A stretch of 64,000 nucleotides of DNA, taken from positions 112,344 to 176,343 of the forward strand of contig CAUYUJ010017783.1 of assembly GCA_963575745.1 (NCBI GenBank). Direction: 5' to 3'. A model generated the notes under the pieces. The model saw nothing but the letters and a program-made list of their open reading frames with translations. It did not search any database and was not told where the DNA came from. The translations under genes were made by a program, and so were the position numbers. Positions 55,484 to 64,000 of the stretch are shown in pieces. The stretch is from Prorocentrum cordatum (lineage: Eukaryota; Sar; Dinophyceae; Prorocentrales; Prorocentraceae). The stretch's first letter is position 1, and every line of letters starts with the position of its first letter.

Positions 55484-55951
55484 CCCAGACATCGGGCGCC
55501 TCGAAAACATCGAGGCGGAGGTGTTTCGTCGCTTTCGGCCTCTCGAGGCCCTCGCCGGGCCACGGGGCCGTCGAAAAGCGACTCGGGATGGAACATCGAA
55601 AAGATCGAGGCGGAGGTGCTTCGTCGTTTTCGGCCTCTCGAGGCCCTCGCCGGGCCTCGGGACCGTCGAAAAACGACGCGGGATGGAACATCGAAAAGAT
55701 CGAGGCGGAGGTGTTTCGTCGTTTTCGGCCTCTCGAGACCCTCGCCGGGCCTCGGGACCGTCGAAAAACGACTCGGGATGGAACATCGAAGAGATCGAGG
55801 CGGAGGTGCTTCGTCGTTTTCGGCCTCTCGAGGCCCTCGCCAGGCCCCGGGACCGTCAGAAAACGACTCGGGGTGAAAAACCGGTCCTGGGGAAGTGGTC
55901 GGGAGGTCGAGGGCCCGTGTCTCGAAAAAATCGAAGCGTCGGATGTCTGGG
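55484..55951 (+). mobile_element. Family D element with four 95-bp internal repeats
   Basis: Outer ends CCCAGACATCGGGCGCCTCG and TCGAAGCGTCGGATGTCTGG. Inside, CGAGGCGGAGGTG recurs at 55511, 55606, 55701 and 55796, exactly 95 bp apart. Confidence 0.95.
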
Positions 55952-56142
55952 GCGGTCCAGGGGCACCTCGGTCGGGGGTTGCTCAAGGTGCCCCTGGCCC
56001 AAGGTGCCCCCAACCGCTCGCTCGACTTCTGGAGCCCCCTTGTGGGCCCCGCGAGCGGGCGCTCGGGAGGCCATGGCGGCCGCCTTGGAACCCCATGGGG
56101 CACCTCGGTCCAGGGGCACGTCTGGCAACGCCCGAGGGGATG
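55952..56142 (+). repeat. GGCCC-AGGGGCACCTCGG repeats
   Basis: CCAGGGGCACCTCGGTCGGG (55966), CCCCTGGCCCAAGGTGCCC (55992), GGGGCACCTCGGTCCAGGGG (56097) and 56645: words of one GGTGCCCC-type element. Confidence 0.5.
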
Positions 56143-56276
56143 CTGCTCCATCGACAGGGGGAGTGCTCAAAAAAGTAGCCAAAAATCAGCCCAGGGACGA
56201 TGTTTCTGTCACTCTTGCTCATGATGTTTTATTTTTGTGGGCATCTTTCATTCTTCGTCCAAAACCCGCCCGTACA
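56143..56276 (+). mobile_element. Family C element, copy 7
   Basis: CTCCATCGACAGGGGGAGTG, GGGACGATGTTTCTG, TCGTCCAAAACCCGCCCGTA. Confidence 0.75.
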
Positions 56277-56283
56277 GTCGAGT

Positions 56284-56461
56284 TTGATTAGTAGGTCGAC
56301 CCTGCCCAAATAAGGGTACCCTTGTGTCCTGTGGTTCGCGTCCCATGCCCTCTGCGTTCCACTGGCAATATGGCCATCGGAAGGGTCTTGTGTCCTCTCG
56401 CGTGTCCTCTCCAATCCACCCCGCCCGTGGGGGGGACATGCGCCCGCCCCGAGCCCCCGTC
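56284..56461 (+). other. Family K part and unassigned
   Basis: AATAAGGGTACCCTTGTGTCC-type start, then TGTCCTCTCGCGTGTCCTCTC. No gene. Confidence 0.4.
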
Positions 56462-56638
56462 TCGGGTCGGGCGAAAGGGGGGGATTGGGAAAGGGGGGGT
56501 TACGAAATTTGCTGCATGCAGCTGGTTTCGGCCTCACCGAGGGGCCCGTTCCCGGCGCCGGGAGGCGCCGGGAAAATCGGCTGCGTGAGCTGATTCTCGA
56601 ACCCCCCCTTTGCTATCCCCCCCTTTCGCCCGACCCGA
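56462..56638. mobile_element. Family J element, copy 2
   Basis: TCGGGTCGGGCGAAAGGGGG to CCCCCCTTTCGCCCGACCCG. The ends pair perfectly for about 20 bp. Confidence 0.9.
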
Positions 56639-56733
56639 GAACCCCTGGGGGCACCTCGGGCCAGGGGCACTTCCGGCAACGCCCGAGCGGATGCTGGTTG
56701 ATCACCGCGGAGTCGCCCACGTTTGAGTTTTGG

Positions 56734-56877
56734 CCTGCCCCATCGACAGGGGAAGTGTTCAGAAGTAGTCAAAAGCCAGCCCAGGGCCGATGCTTCTATC
56801 ATTCTTGCTTATGTTGCTTATGTTTGCGGGTATCTTTCACTCTTCGTCCAAAACCCGCCCGTAGGGGGACATGCCCC
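56734..56877 (+). mobile_element. Family C element, copy 8
   Basis: CTGCCCCATCGACAGGGGAA to CGCCCGTAGGGGGACATGCC. Confidence 0.8.
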
Positions 56878-57018
56878 ATCGACAGGGGGAGTGCTCAAGA
56901 GTAGTCAAAAAAACAGCCCCGGGACGATGCTTTTGTCATTCCTGCTCATGCTGCTTATGCTTGTGGGTACCTTTCCTCCTTCGTCCAAGACCCGCCTGTA
57001 GGGGGAACGGTGCCCGAC
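56869..57018 (+). mobile_element. Family C element, copy 9
   Basis: Shares ACATGCCCC with copy 8, so the two are head-to-tail. Ends CGCCTGTAGGGGGAACGGTG-CCCGAC. Confidence 0.8.
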
Positions 57019-57028
57019 CCGAGCCCCC

Positions 57029-57149
57029 GCCGCCGGCGGCCGTCACCTGCCAGGAGCAGCTCCGAGGGCAGGAGCGCGCCCTCCCCCCGCGCGGCGCGCC
57101 GAGGCGCCGGCACCGGCTCCTCTCGAAGAAGAATACGCCACCGGCATGA
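57029..57149 (+). CDS. Possible terminal exon
   Basis: Frame P-P-P-P-A-A-V-T-C-Q-E-Q-L-R-G-Q-E-R-A-L, P-P-R-G-A-P-R-R-R-H-R-L-L-S-K-K-N-T-P-P-A, TGA. Follows three family C copies. Short; acceptor not fixed. Confidence 0.3.
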
Positions 57150-57204
57150 GTTCAAGGGGACGAAGTAGCAACGAAGAAGGAAACCAAGGGCTCCCACGAG
57201 GGCG

Positions 57205-57345
57205 CGAAGTGAGTCGCGCTTCGCGCTTCGCGGTCCTCGTTCCTTCTCCCCCTCCTCCTCGTCCTCCTTTTCTCCCTTTGGGGGGGCGGCGCGAGAGCGC
57301 GAAGTTATTCGCGCTTCGCGGAGCGCGAAGCGCGAAATTGGGAGC
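57205..57345. repeat. GCGCTTCGCG words in both orientations
   Basis: GCGCTTCGCGCTTCGCG (57218) and GCGCTTCGCGGAGCGCGAAGCGCG (57309, split here as an inverted repeat) with GCGAAGTGAGTC/GCGAAGTTATTC. Hairpin-capable. Confidence 0.75.
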
Positions 57346-57585
57346 CCTAGGAAACGAAATTCTGCCAAAACCAAATGGGCACGGGAAGAATGGGTACAGT
57401 GCTCAGCAGAAGTCCCTGCTCATTTCGAGCAGGGCTCGCTGTCCGCGCCGCCGCGGCTCGTGTCCATGTGAGACAGGATGCAGCCTGCCCAACAGCGGCC
57501 GCTGTTAGTTCGGGACAACATTTGTTGTTGGGCATTGTGCCCATTTTTCCGTACCCATTCCGGGCGTCCACAGAAGTAAATGCCG
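57346..57585. other. No recognised gene; inverted GGTACAGTG/GGGCAT words
   Basis: ATGGGCACGGGAAGAATGGG (57376) and CCCATTTTTCCGTACCCATT (57539) are roughly complementary, suggesting one more inverted-repeat element (57370-57560). Confidence 0.45.
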
Positions 57586-57655
57586 TGAACGAAGAAGTAA
57601 ACGAAGTTTTTGGCGCTCTGCGCGGATGTCTTGGATCCGCGCTCCGCTTGAAGAA
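57586..57655 (+). mobile_element. Family H left half
   Basis: AACGAAGTTTTTGGCGCTCT, GCGCGGATGTCTTGGATCCG. Confidence 0.65.
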
Positions 57656-57666
57656 GAAACGCGTAA

Positions 57667-57816
57667 GTCGGACCTGTCCCTCTGCAGGAGGAATATTCAA
57701 AATAGTAGAAAAATAGTCCGGGGACGTTTTTTCAAAACTGGTTTCTAATATGTTGGAGCATGTTTGAACTATCTTTAATTATTGGTCCAAACCCGCCTGA
57801 AGGGGGACATCCCCGA
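57667..57816 (+). mobile_element. Family C element, copy 10
   Basis: GTCGGACCTGTCCCTCTGCA to CCTGAAGGGGGACATCCCCG-AC. Lies between two family H parts. Confidence 0.8.
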
Positions 57817-57828
57817 CCCAAGACAAAA

Positions 57829-57945
57829 CCATAAACATAAGTTGTTGGCGCTCCGCACGGATTTCTTGGATCCGCGCTGGGCGCCCCCGGCGGCGCCCCC
57901 CGACGCCGCCCCTGGCGCACTCAGCGCGCCTGGGAGGGGGAGAAC
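57829..57945 (+). mobile_element. Family H, truncated
   Basis: CCATAAACATAAGTTGTTGG, GCTCCGCACGGATTTCTTGG, then the GC centre. The right arm is missing but a right arm occurs at 58030-58095. Confidence 0.65.
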
Positions 57946-58226
57946 ATGCTGCTTCGAGTGAGTCTGATGCCAGTGAAATGAGGATGAGTTGGATCCCTCG
58001 GAGGATCGGTCCTGTGCACTGACTCAGAAGCGGACTCCTGGCGCAGAAGTGCAAGAGATCCACGCGGACCTCCAAAAGTGTATGTTTATGCGGTTCGTTA
58101 TTCCTCTATCTTCGGGCGGGGCCAGGACGAGAATAACTCCGTTCCAGAGCGTTCTGGCGGCGGGTGCGGCAACGCCTCCTGTGGCCGTAATATGGGGACG
58201 GACAAGAGGTGGGCGATGACTATTTA

Positions 58227-58545
58227 GAGGGGGTGGTATGACGGCCTGGTTCATGAGACCTCCCCGGATTTCATGGGCCCCTCTCTCTTGTTCAGCACGG
58301 CCCTTGGCCCCCCCCCTGGGCCGCGCACATGTCAGGAGGAAAAAAAAAACACAGACACAATTAATCCTCGATTTCCCAGAAAATATGGGAAAATATGGGA
58401 AGTGGGGGGGAGACAAAAACCCCGAAAATACAGGAAAAGATGGGGAATCTTTTTATTTGTGTGTATTTATTTGTGCGTCCTGGGGCCCCTTCAACATGCC
58501 CCGGGCCATGGTTTTCGAGCCCCCCCCCCTCTTGGACGCCCGCCA
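58227..58545 (+). mobile_element. Family G element split by a family E element
   Basis: Left part 58227-58330 (TCCCCGGATTTCATGGGCC to GGGCCGCGCACAT), right part 58494-58545 (AACATGCCCCGGGCCATGGT, CTCTTGGACGCCC). CACAT/AACAT border the insert. Confidence 0.8.
58331..58493 (+). mobile_element. Family E element, copy 7 (nested)
   Basis: GTCAGGAGGAAAAAAAAAAC to TGCGTCCTGGGGCCCCTTCA inside family G. Confidence 0.85.
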
Positions 58546-58732
58546 CGCTCCGGCCCGAGGAGGCGAGGACCATGGCCCGAAAAGGGTGCGAAGTGCGAAC
58601 GGCTCGGAAACGCGCTCCGTGGTGCTCGCACCGCCTCGTCGATGGGGATGGCCCCCACGAGGGGAGGCGGATCTGCTTCTCAGCCTGGCGCTTGCGTGGA
58701 GAAAAAAGAAAAACACAAAAAACGTGTATATA

Positions 58733-58762
58733 TATATATATATATATAAAAGAAAAAAAAAA

Positions 58763-58822
<60 letters not shown>
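58733..58822 (+). repeat. TA run then A-rich tract (over 60 A)
   Basis: (TA)7 at about 58733 followed by AAAAGAAAA and an almost pure A run to 58822. Upstream 58546-58732 is unassigned; reading frames over it are artefacts. Confidence 0.95.
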
Positions 58823-58823
<1 letters not shown>

Positions 58824-58985
58824 GAGAGTGCGAATGCGAATGCGCATGCCCCTCTTGGACGCCCCCGAGTATTGGGCCGTGTTCAGCCGTCCTGCGTCAA
58901 CTCCGGGCACCCATCGGAGGCCGCTCTGGCCGCCCGCGGGCCCGCCCTCGGCCGCCGCGCGTCGGAGCGCCGCTAGCCTCCGCAG

Positions 58986-59070
58986 GCGAAGTGCATCGAC
59001 AAGGTGAAGATCATCGGGCAGACGGTGTACCACTACTTCCGCTACGGCTGGAACCTGGTCGCGCGGGAAG
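58986..59070 (+). CDS. Probable internal exon, unknown protein
   Basis: Between CTCCGCAG and GGGAAG/GCGAAG (GC donor): A-K-C-I-D-K-V-K-I-I-G-Q-T-V-Y-H-Y-F-R-Y, G-W-N-L-V-A-R-E. It is clearly non-repetitive and hydrophobic/aromatic. Both borders fit the CAG/GC-type rule (AAG/GC at the 3' side). No family named. 58860-58980 before it could be another exon (P-E-Y-W-A-V-F-S-R-P) or spacer. Confidence 0.55.
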
Positions 59071-59106
59071 GCGAAGCTCGGGAGCGGAAAAGAGGGGGAT
59101 GATGAC

Positions 59107-59274
59107 TAGGGGGGGTGGATATCATGGCGTGGGCCATGATATTTCCCCAGATTTCATGGCGCCTCTTCTTATTCCATTACGTCCCTGGCCCCCCCGCTGG
59201 GCCGCGCACATGCCGCCGGTCATGATTTGCACCCCCCCCCCCTCTTGGACACCCCCCTCTTGGCCGCTCCCGAC
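59107..59274 (+). mobile_element. Family G element, copy 3
   Basis: GATATCATGGCGTGGGCCAT to CTCTTGGCCGCTCCCGAC. Begins soon after the donor of the exon at 58986. Confidence 0.85.
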
Positions 59275-59319
59275 GAAGCGAGTCGAGCAGGAGGAAGGGG
59301 CCCCCAAACGGGGCGGTGA

Positions 59320-59502
59320 CCACACCGTGCGGTGGGTCGGTGGGGATTCGGGGTCACCGCACGGTTTTGGGATTCGGGTCGTTCTCCGAGGACGTCTCGG
59401 GCGACAGGGGCCTCCAGGGTCCCAAGATCTTGCGGTGACGGACCGTGCGGTGAGGTCTTGGGGGATTTCGAGGTCACCGCACGGTGTGTCACCGCACCGT
59501 TT
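59320..59502. repeat. Five ACCGCACGGT/ACCGTGCGGT words
   Basis: At 59324, 59356, 59442, 59476 and (ACCGCACCGT) 59491, in alternating orientation, often preceded by TC. Confidence 0.9.
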
Positions 59503-59524
59503 CGGGACTCCCCAGGAGGGAGAG

Positions 59525-59990
59525 GGGAGGTATTGGTGTCCGGCTGCGAGTTCTAATTGCCCCAGCGGGTCTTGTCGACGTTGGGTGTATCGGGCATCCC
59601 CGCTGGAGTTCATTTGGCTTCAGACATCCTCCGAAGTGTGAGCCCCAGCTGGTCGCGTGGGAAGGCGAAGTGAGTCGAGTAGGAGGAGGCGGGAGGTATT
59701 GATGTTCTGCGACCGGTTGCGAACCCCCGCATTGCCCCAGCGGGTCCTATCGACGTGGGGGAATCGGACATCCCCGCTGGAGTTCGTTTGGCTTCAGACA
59801 TCCTCCGAAGTGTGAGCTCCACCTGGTCGCGCGGGAAGGCGAAATGAGTCGAGTAGGAGGAAGGGGGAAGGTATTGGTGTTCTGCGACCGGCTGCGAACC
59901 CGCATTGCCCCAGCGGGTCCTATGGACGTGGGTATTGGACATCCCCATTGGAGTTCATTTGGCTCCAGACATCCTCCGAAGTGTGAGACC
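59525..59990 (+). repeat. Tandem repeat, ~172-bp unit, about 2.7 copies
   Basis: Unit: GGTATTG-TGT-C-GCG-CCGG, GCCCCAGCGGGTC-T-T-GACG, CATCCCCGCTGGAGTTC, TTTGGCTTCAGACATCCTCC, GAAGTGTGAG, CTGGTCGCG-GGGAAGGCGAA, GAGTCGAGTAGGAGG. The last part copies the end of the exon at 58986. Confidence 0.9.
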
Positions 59991-60432
59991 CAGCCGGCGT
60001 TTCAGAGATCTGACCTGCAGAGGTCGGGTTCACATGCGGTTGTTCAGATATTGAACCAAAAATGGTGCAAGCACTCCGCTGCCGGATCTCATGGCCGCTG
60101 AGCATGCCATCTCGTGGTGGGCGGGAAGCCGAGGTTCAGACCAATGGCACCCGAGACCAACCAGAATCTTACGCCCGCCCTCCCTGCCCCAAACGGGGGG
60201 GTACCGGGTACGGTCAAGACGCTGACATGAGGATCAGGTTGGGGGTCCAGGAGGAGCTCCTGTGGTCGGACCAATCCCTTGATCTAGATCGGGCAGATCC
60301 AGGCCATTTGCGAGCAATTGCTCTGCGAGCAGTGGAAGTGCGCTTGCCTAGGGTAGGCCTCGGGGGGGGGCGCTTCGACCCCCAGTCGCCCACTCCTCGC
60401 CGAGAGGGGCCTATCCGTGGCCGAGGTCCGCT
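59991..60432. other. No recognised gene
   Basis: Unassigned. GATCTAGATCGGGCAGATCC and AGGCCATTTGCGAG-A-TTGCTCTG resemble 11330-11375 (ATCCAGGCCATTTGCGAGTA). Confidence 0.35.
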
Positions 60433-60690
60433 GTGGCCAGAAAGGCCCCTTCGCTCATCGTCGAGGACGCCGACGGCGCATCACCGGCCGCTCCCTGGGA
60501 GTTTACCGTAGTGGTGCGCAGCATCGAAAGTCGTGACGCGGCGCGTATGCCAGCTATCGAAGACGCCTATGGCGAACCACCGCCGCCCCCTGCCTTTGTG
60601 GAAGCGCCTATGTGGCCGAACGTTGAGGCCAGACCTGCCAAGCCATCGGACCATGTGTTCCCCGAATCGGTTTGGAAAACCTTCGGGGAA
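60433..60690 (+). CDS. Possible exon, unknown protein
   Basis: Frame A-R-K-A-P-S-L-I-V-E-D-A-D-G-A-S-P-A-A-P, W-E-F-T-V-V-V-R-S-I-E-S-R-D-A-A-R-M, A-Y-G-E-P-P-P-P-P-A-F-V-E-A-P-M-W-P-N-V-E. Protein-like up to about 60690, where it enters family Y text. Acceptor maybe GTGGCCAG at 60440. No family recognised. Confidence 0.4.
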
Positions 60691-62190
60691 CACGTGGGCA
60701 TCTTGAAGGTCATCTTGGCCGTCTTGGAGGCCTCTTGGGCGATGTTTCGGCGATCTTTGGGGCTCTTGGGCCGTCTCGGGCCGTCGGAAGGCCGAACAGA
60801 AGCAAATGTCACGATCCGTCAAATACCGTAGGAAAAACAATATTTTGACCTCTTCTGGCCTTTCTGGAGGGCCATCTTGGTGGGTTCCTGGCACGTCTGA
60901 CGCCGTCGGGAGCCCTCTTGGGGGCCTTTCTGGGCCGACTTGGGACCCTCTTGGGGCGCTTCGGGGCCGTCTTGGAGGCCATCTTGGGCGTCTTGGAGGC
61001 CATCTTGAGCGTGTTGGAGGCCTCTTGGGCCGTCTTGAGGCCCTCTTGGGGCCATCTTGGAGGCCACTTGGGCCGTCATGGGGCCCTCTTGGGGGCCTCT
61101 TGGGCGATCTTTGGGGCCTCTTGGGCCGTCTTGAGCCGTCGGAATGCCGAGAAGAAGCAAATTCCAAAATCCTTCAAAAACCTAAGGATAAACCATAATT
61201 TTGGCCTCTTCGGGCCCTCCTGGAGGACCTCTTGGAGGCCTCTTGGGCCGTCTGGGAGGCCTCTGGGGGGCCTCTTGGGCCGTCTTGGACCGTCTTGGAC
61301 TCTCTTGGGCCGTCTTGGACCATCTTGGGCGGACTTGGAGGCCATCTTGGGCCATCTTCGCGATTTGTTGAGGATGTCCCGAGCGAAACGGCCGTTTCAG
61401 GGAGGATTTGTTCCGGAGTTTGTGCACGTGGGCAGGCCTCCCGGGACCCCCGCGGGACGGGCCGAAACCCATTGGGAGAGTTCTTTTGGAAAAAGAACCA
61501 AAACCAAAACCGAAATCGTCAAGCACGCCAGGCACCCCTGCGATGAATCGACAGGGGGCGGCGGATCAAATGGCCGTCGGCCCATCCTGCCACCGTGCCT
61601 GTGTTTTGGGTCGGAGTCCTCATGGACGCATCTTGGGGTCTCGCGAGAGGGCTCTCGGGGGCCTCTGGGACCTCCTCGAGGCTTCTTGGGAGCATCTTGG
61701 GACCCTCTTGGGGCCTCTTGGGGCGCTCTTGGGGCCTCTTGGGGGCCTCCTGGGGACCTCTTAGAGCCTCCTGGGGCCTCTTGGGACCGAAAGCTCGAAA
61801 TGTTCATTCGAGTTCCCCTTCTGGGTGCCTTCTAGGGGCCGTCCTGGGGCCCCTCTTGGGCCGTCCCGGGGGCCTCTTGGGCCGTCTTGGAGCGATCTCG
61901 GGGGCCTCTTGGACCGTCTTAGAGAATCGGTAAGCCGAAATGGCGAGAACGCGAAAATCCTTCCAAAACCATCGACAAATCAAGGATGTTTGTCTCTTGG
62001 TGCTCTCTTGGGGGTGCTCTTGGAGGCCTCTTGGGGCGTCTCGGAGGCGTCTTGCTCCGTCTGAAGGCCATCTTGGGCGTCTTGGAACGATCTGGAACCG
62101 TCTGGAGTCTCTCTTGGACCGTCTAGGGGCTCTCTTGGACCAGCTTGGGGCGCTCTTGGGTCGTCCCTGGGCTGTTCCGGACCTTGAAAG
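60690..62190 (+). repeat. Family Y: CTTGGG-GCC periodic low-complexity, three modules
   Basis: Words such as CTTGGGCCGTCTTGGAGGCC repeat every 10-12 bp. Modules are separated by related A-rich spacers at 60790 (GAAGCAAATGTCACGATCCG), 61147 (GAAGCAAATTCCAAAATCC) and 61938 (GCGAGAACGCGAAAATCC). Short pieces at 3545, 7040, 27115, 62805 and 63230. Confidence 0.85.
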
Positions 62191-63230
62191 AGGGGGGGGG
62201 CCCGCGGCAGAGTGGGGCCCCCTCGGAGGGACTTTCAGGGAGGTTTTTGACCAGGCACTGGCGAATGGGGCTAAAGACTATGTCAAACACTCCGTCAGAG
62301 AGGTCTCGCACGGCCCAACCCGCCAGGCCGGGAGCGGCCGGATCTGAAGGGCTTCGCCCTCTGCCGCCGGCCCCCCCCCCTCAGATTTTGTGCTTGACCA
62401 CGCTTGATCGGTAGGTTGGTTTGATGTTCTTCTCGGTTTGCTGGCTGGCGTGTTGTCTAAATTCATGGTTGGCAGTTGAGTTGGGCTGTTTGCTGGCTGG
62501 CTGGTTGCGCGTGTCTGTAGTGAGTACTATAATGGCCTTCGGTCCATGCCGCCACCGTGCATGCGCTGAAAGGTCCAGGATCAGGTGGCAGTGGCAGCTT
62601 GCCTTCGTTATCCGGGAGTGCGGCAGGAAGTAAAACGGCGGTGACGCGATGTCACGTATCTTCATCGCTGCGCCCAGAACGAAGACGACAAGCCATGACA
62701 GGAGGATAACAGACCAAAACGATAGGCCATGACAGAGCCATGAAAAGCCTGCCGCGCCAGACTTAAGCCGAATAGTGCCTTCCTTGCCTGGGTCGTGGGC
62801 CAGAGGCATCTTGGATGCATGTTCGGGTCACCTGGGATGCCTGTCGAGGGCCTCGTGGAAAGAGTTGTCATGCCCCTTGGGGCCTCATTGGGCTGTGTTC
62901 AGGGCTTCTTTTCGGCTTCCTGGGTGCCTCTTTGCAGTCTCTTGGATGCCTTTTTGAATTCTTAGGGGGGGCCCTGGGCCTTTTGAATTCTTAGGGGGGG
63001 CCCTGGGGAGCTTTCCGGCTGCTCCAAGGGGGGCCCTCTTGGGCCAGAGGGCTCGAACAGTCCGTTCGTGTCCCTCCTGTCGGGCGGGGCCCCCCTGGGC
63101 GCTTTCTTGAGCCCCTCCGCTCCCGCCCTCCCTTCCCCCAATCCTCTCCGCATTCATGTCCCTCCCCTCTCCATCCTTGCCCCCCCCCCCCCCTCGCTCC
63201 CCTCCCCTCTCCTCCCCGTCTTGGGGTCCT
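62191..63230. other. No recognised gene
   Basis: Contains 62420-62530 GCTGGCTGG/GTTGGC words, 62640-62760 of moderate composition, and a 28-bp tandem (TTTTGAATTCTTAGGGGGGG, 62951 and 62981). Open frames on both strands match nothing known. Confidence 0.35.
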
Positions 63231-63469
63231 CTTAGATTGTCTTGGGGCTCTCTTGGAGGCCTCTTGGGCTGTCTTGGGGGACGGCATTGGAGGCTTCCGG
63301 GGCCGCCTGGCATTCTCTGTGAAGCCCGACGAGGGGAATACGCCCCCCACCCCCCTCCCCCCACACACCCAAAAAGAGAAAGCGCTGTCCGAATGGATTG
63401 GGGCAATTTTAGCCTCTCGGGACTGTCTTGGGGAGGGGCGCGCGTGTGTAGTAACTAGTTAATTAAGCA

Positions 63470-63945
63470 AATAAGATGGTGGCCTCGGTGCGCGCTTCCG
63501 CTGTAGTTTACGAGGGCTCGCGGATTCGGGAGCGCGCGCTTTGTATGTTCGATGATTCGTGGCCTCGGGTCCAGAGTCAAAGTCTCTGGAAACGCCAGGG
63601 GGGGCGAAGAGTGCCTCCCGAAAACATACCCCCAACATAGAAGATTACAGCTTTCTGCTCTGGAGAGGGGGTGGTGGTGGCTGTGGGCAGCCTCCGTGGG
63701 TTCGTGGCCTCGGGAACACGAGCGCGAAGCGATTTACGAGGGACTGGGGCCCTGGGGACGCGAGCCTGTTGTAATTCACAAGGGACTGCGGCACCGGGAG
63801 CGCGAACGCGCATTAATGAACCATGGGTAGTGGTTTCGGGAGCGCGAATCGATCGCAATTGGCATAGAATTCTGACCTCGGGGACACAATCTCGTGGTAG
63901 TGTACAAGGGTTTGGTGCTTCGGGGGCGCGAACCTGCCGTATTCT
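63470..63945 (+). repeat. Degenerate ~50-bp tandem repeat
   Basis: GG-TTCGGGAGCGCGAA (63519, 63756-ish, 63798, 63834, 63909 variants) alternates with GTAGTTTACGAGGG, GCGATTTACGAGGG, GTAATTCACAAGGG and GTAGTGTACAAGGG. Confidence 0.75.
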
Positions 63946-64000
63946 AACGTGTCCCTCCCGTCCTTCTTTTTCTCCCCCCTTTTCTTGTAATCATCTCCTC

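Noticed and set aside
62381-62809. 142-codon minus-strand ORF as a gene
   Set aside because: A hydrophobic patch (V-I-L-L-S-W-L-V-V-F-V-L-G) is present, but there is no start context, splice signal or family match; left as unassigned sequence.
63156-63458. Pro/Ser-rich ORF near the right end as a gene
   Set aside because: It spans CCCTCTCC and family Y text; no splice signals or domain.

Overview
This window reads as nuclear DNA of a eukaryote, most likely a dinoflagellate. The case rests on three things. First, coding sequence is broken into short exons whose introns begin with GC and end with CAG, and exons restart with G after the AG. Second, it carries degraded Copia and DIRS-type retroelements whose protein blocks I recognise from dinoflagellate genomes. 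Third, it is saturated with CCT/GGA microsatellites and dozens of 130-200 bp inverted-repeat elements. The species is not determined. Family letters (A, B, C and so on) are my own names for repeats seen more than once here.

Layout. 0-3.2 kb: exons of at least one gene; the gene at 2008-3223 has two introns that are themselves short inverted-repeat elements (introners). 3.2-12.5 kb: inverted-repeat elements (families A, B, D, F, I, Q), purine and pyrimidine tracts, and two weak exon candidates. 12.8-15.9 kb: a long intact reverse-transcriptase ORF of R2-like type with a C-terminal CCHC/endonuclease-like region. 16.4-16.5 kb: a 100-N assembly gap. 16.5-25.4 kb: more elements plus exon candidates at 17.1, 19.3 and 24.9 kb. 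25.6-28.1 kb: a truncated Copia element on the minus strand, with an LTR and a later insertion flanked by a 21-bp duplication. 28.2-33.6 kb: a decayed DIRS-like element (gag, RT, RNase H, tyrosine recombinase, methyltransferase-like domain). 33.7-34.1 kb: a duplicated first-exon-like unit.

35.1-38.7 kb, 48.9-50.2 kb and 51.1-53.5 kb: three copies of a composite element made of a unique anchor, a purine/pyrimidine stretch, (in two copies) a CAT run, and a tandem array of 77-90 bp units that share one core. 40.8-42.7 kb: several exon candidates separated by elements of families E, H, C and W. 50.2-50.5 kb: the terminal exon of a probable helicase-like protein, sitting between two oppositely oriented arrays. 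53.6-55.1 kb: an unrelated ~100 bp tandem array. 55.2-59.3 kb: dense nested elements with two short exons. 59.5-64 kb: tandem and low-complexity repeats with one exon-like ORF.

How it fits together: host coding sequence is a small fraction. Elements of several families sit directly against exon edges at CAG/GC sites, and in one gene two of them clearly act as introns. I see no prokaryotic operons, CRISPR arrays, or rRNA or tRNA genes. Many long open frames here are artefacts of CCT runs or of tandem units whose length is divisible by three.
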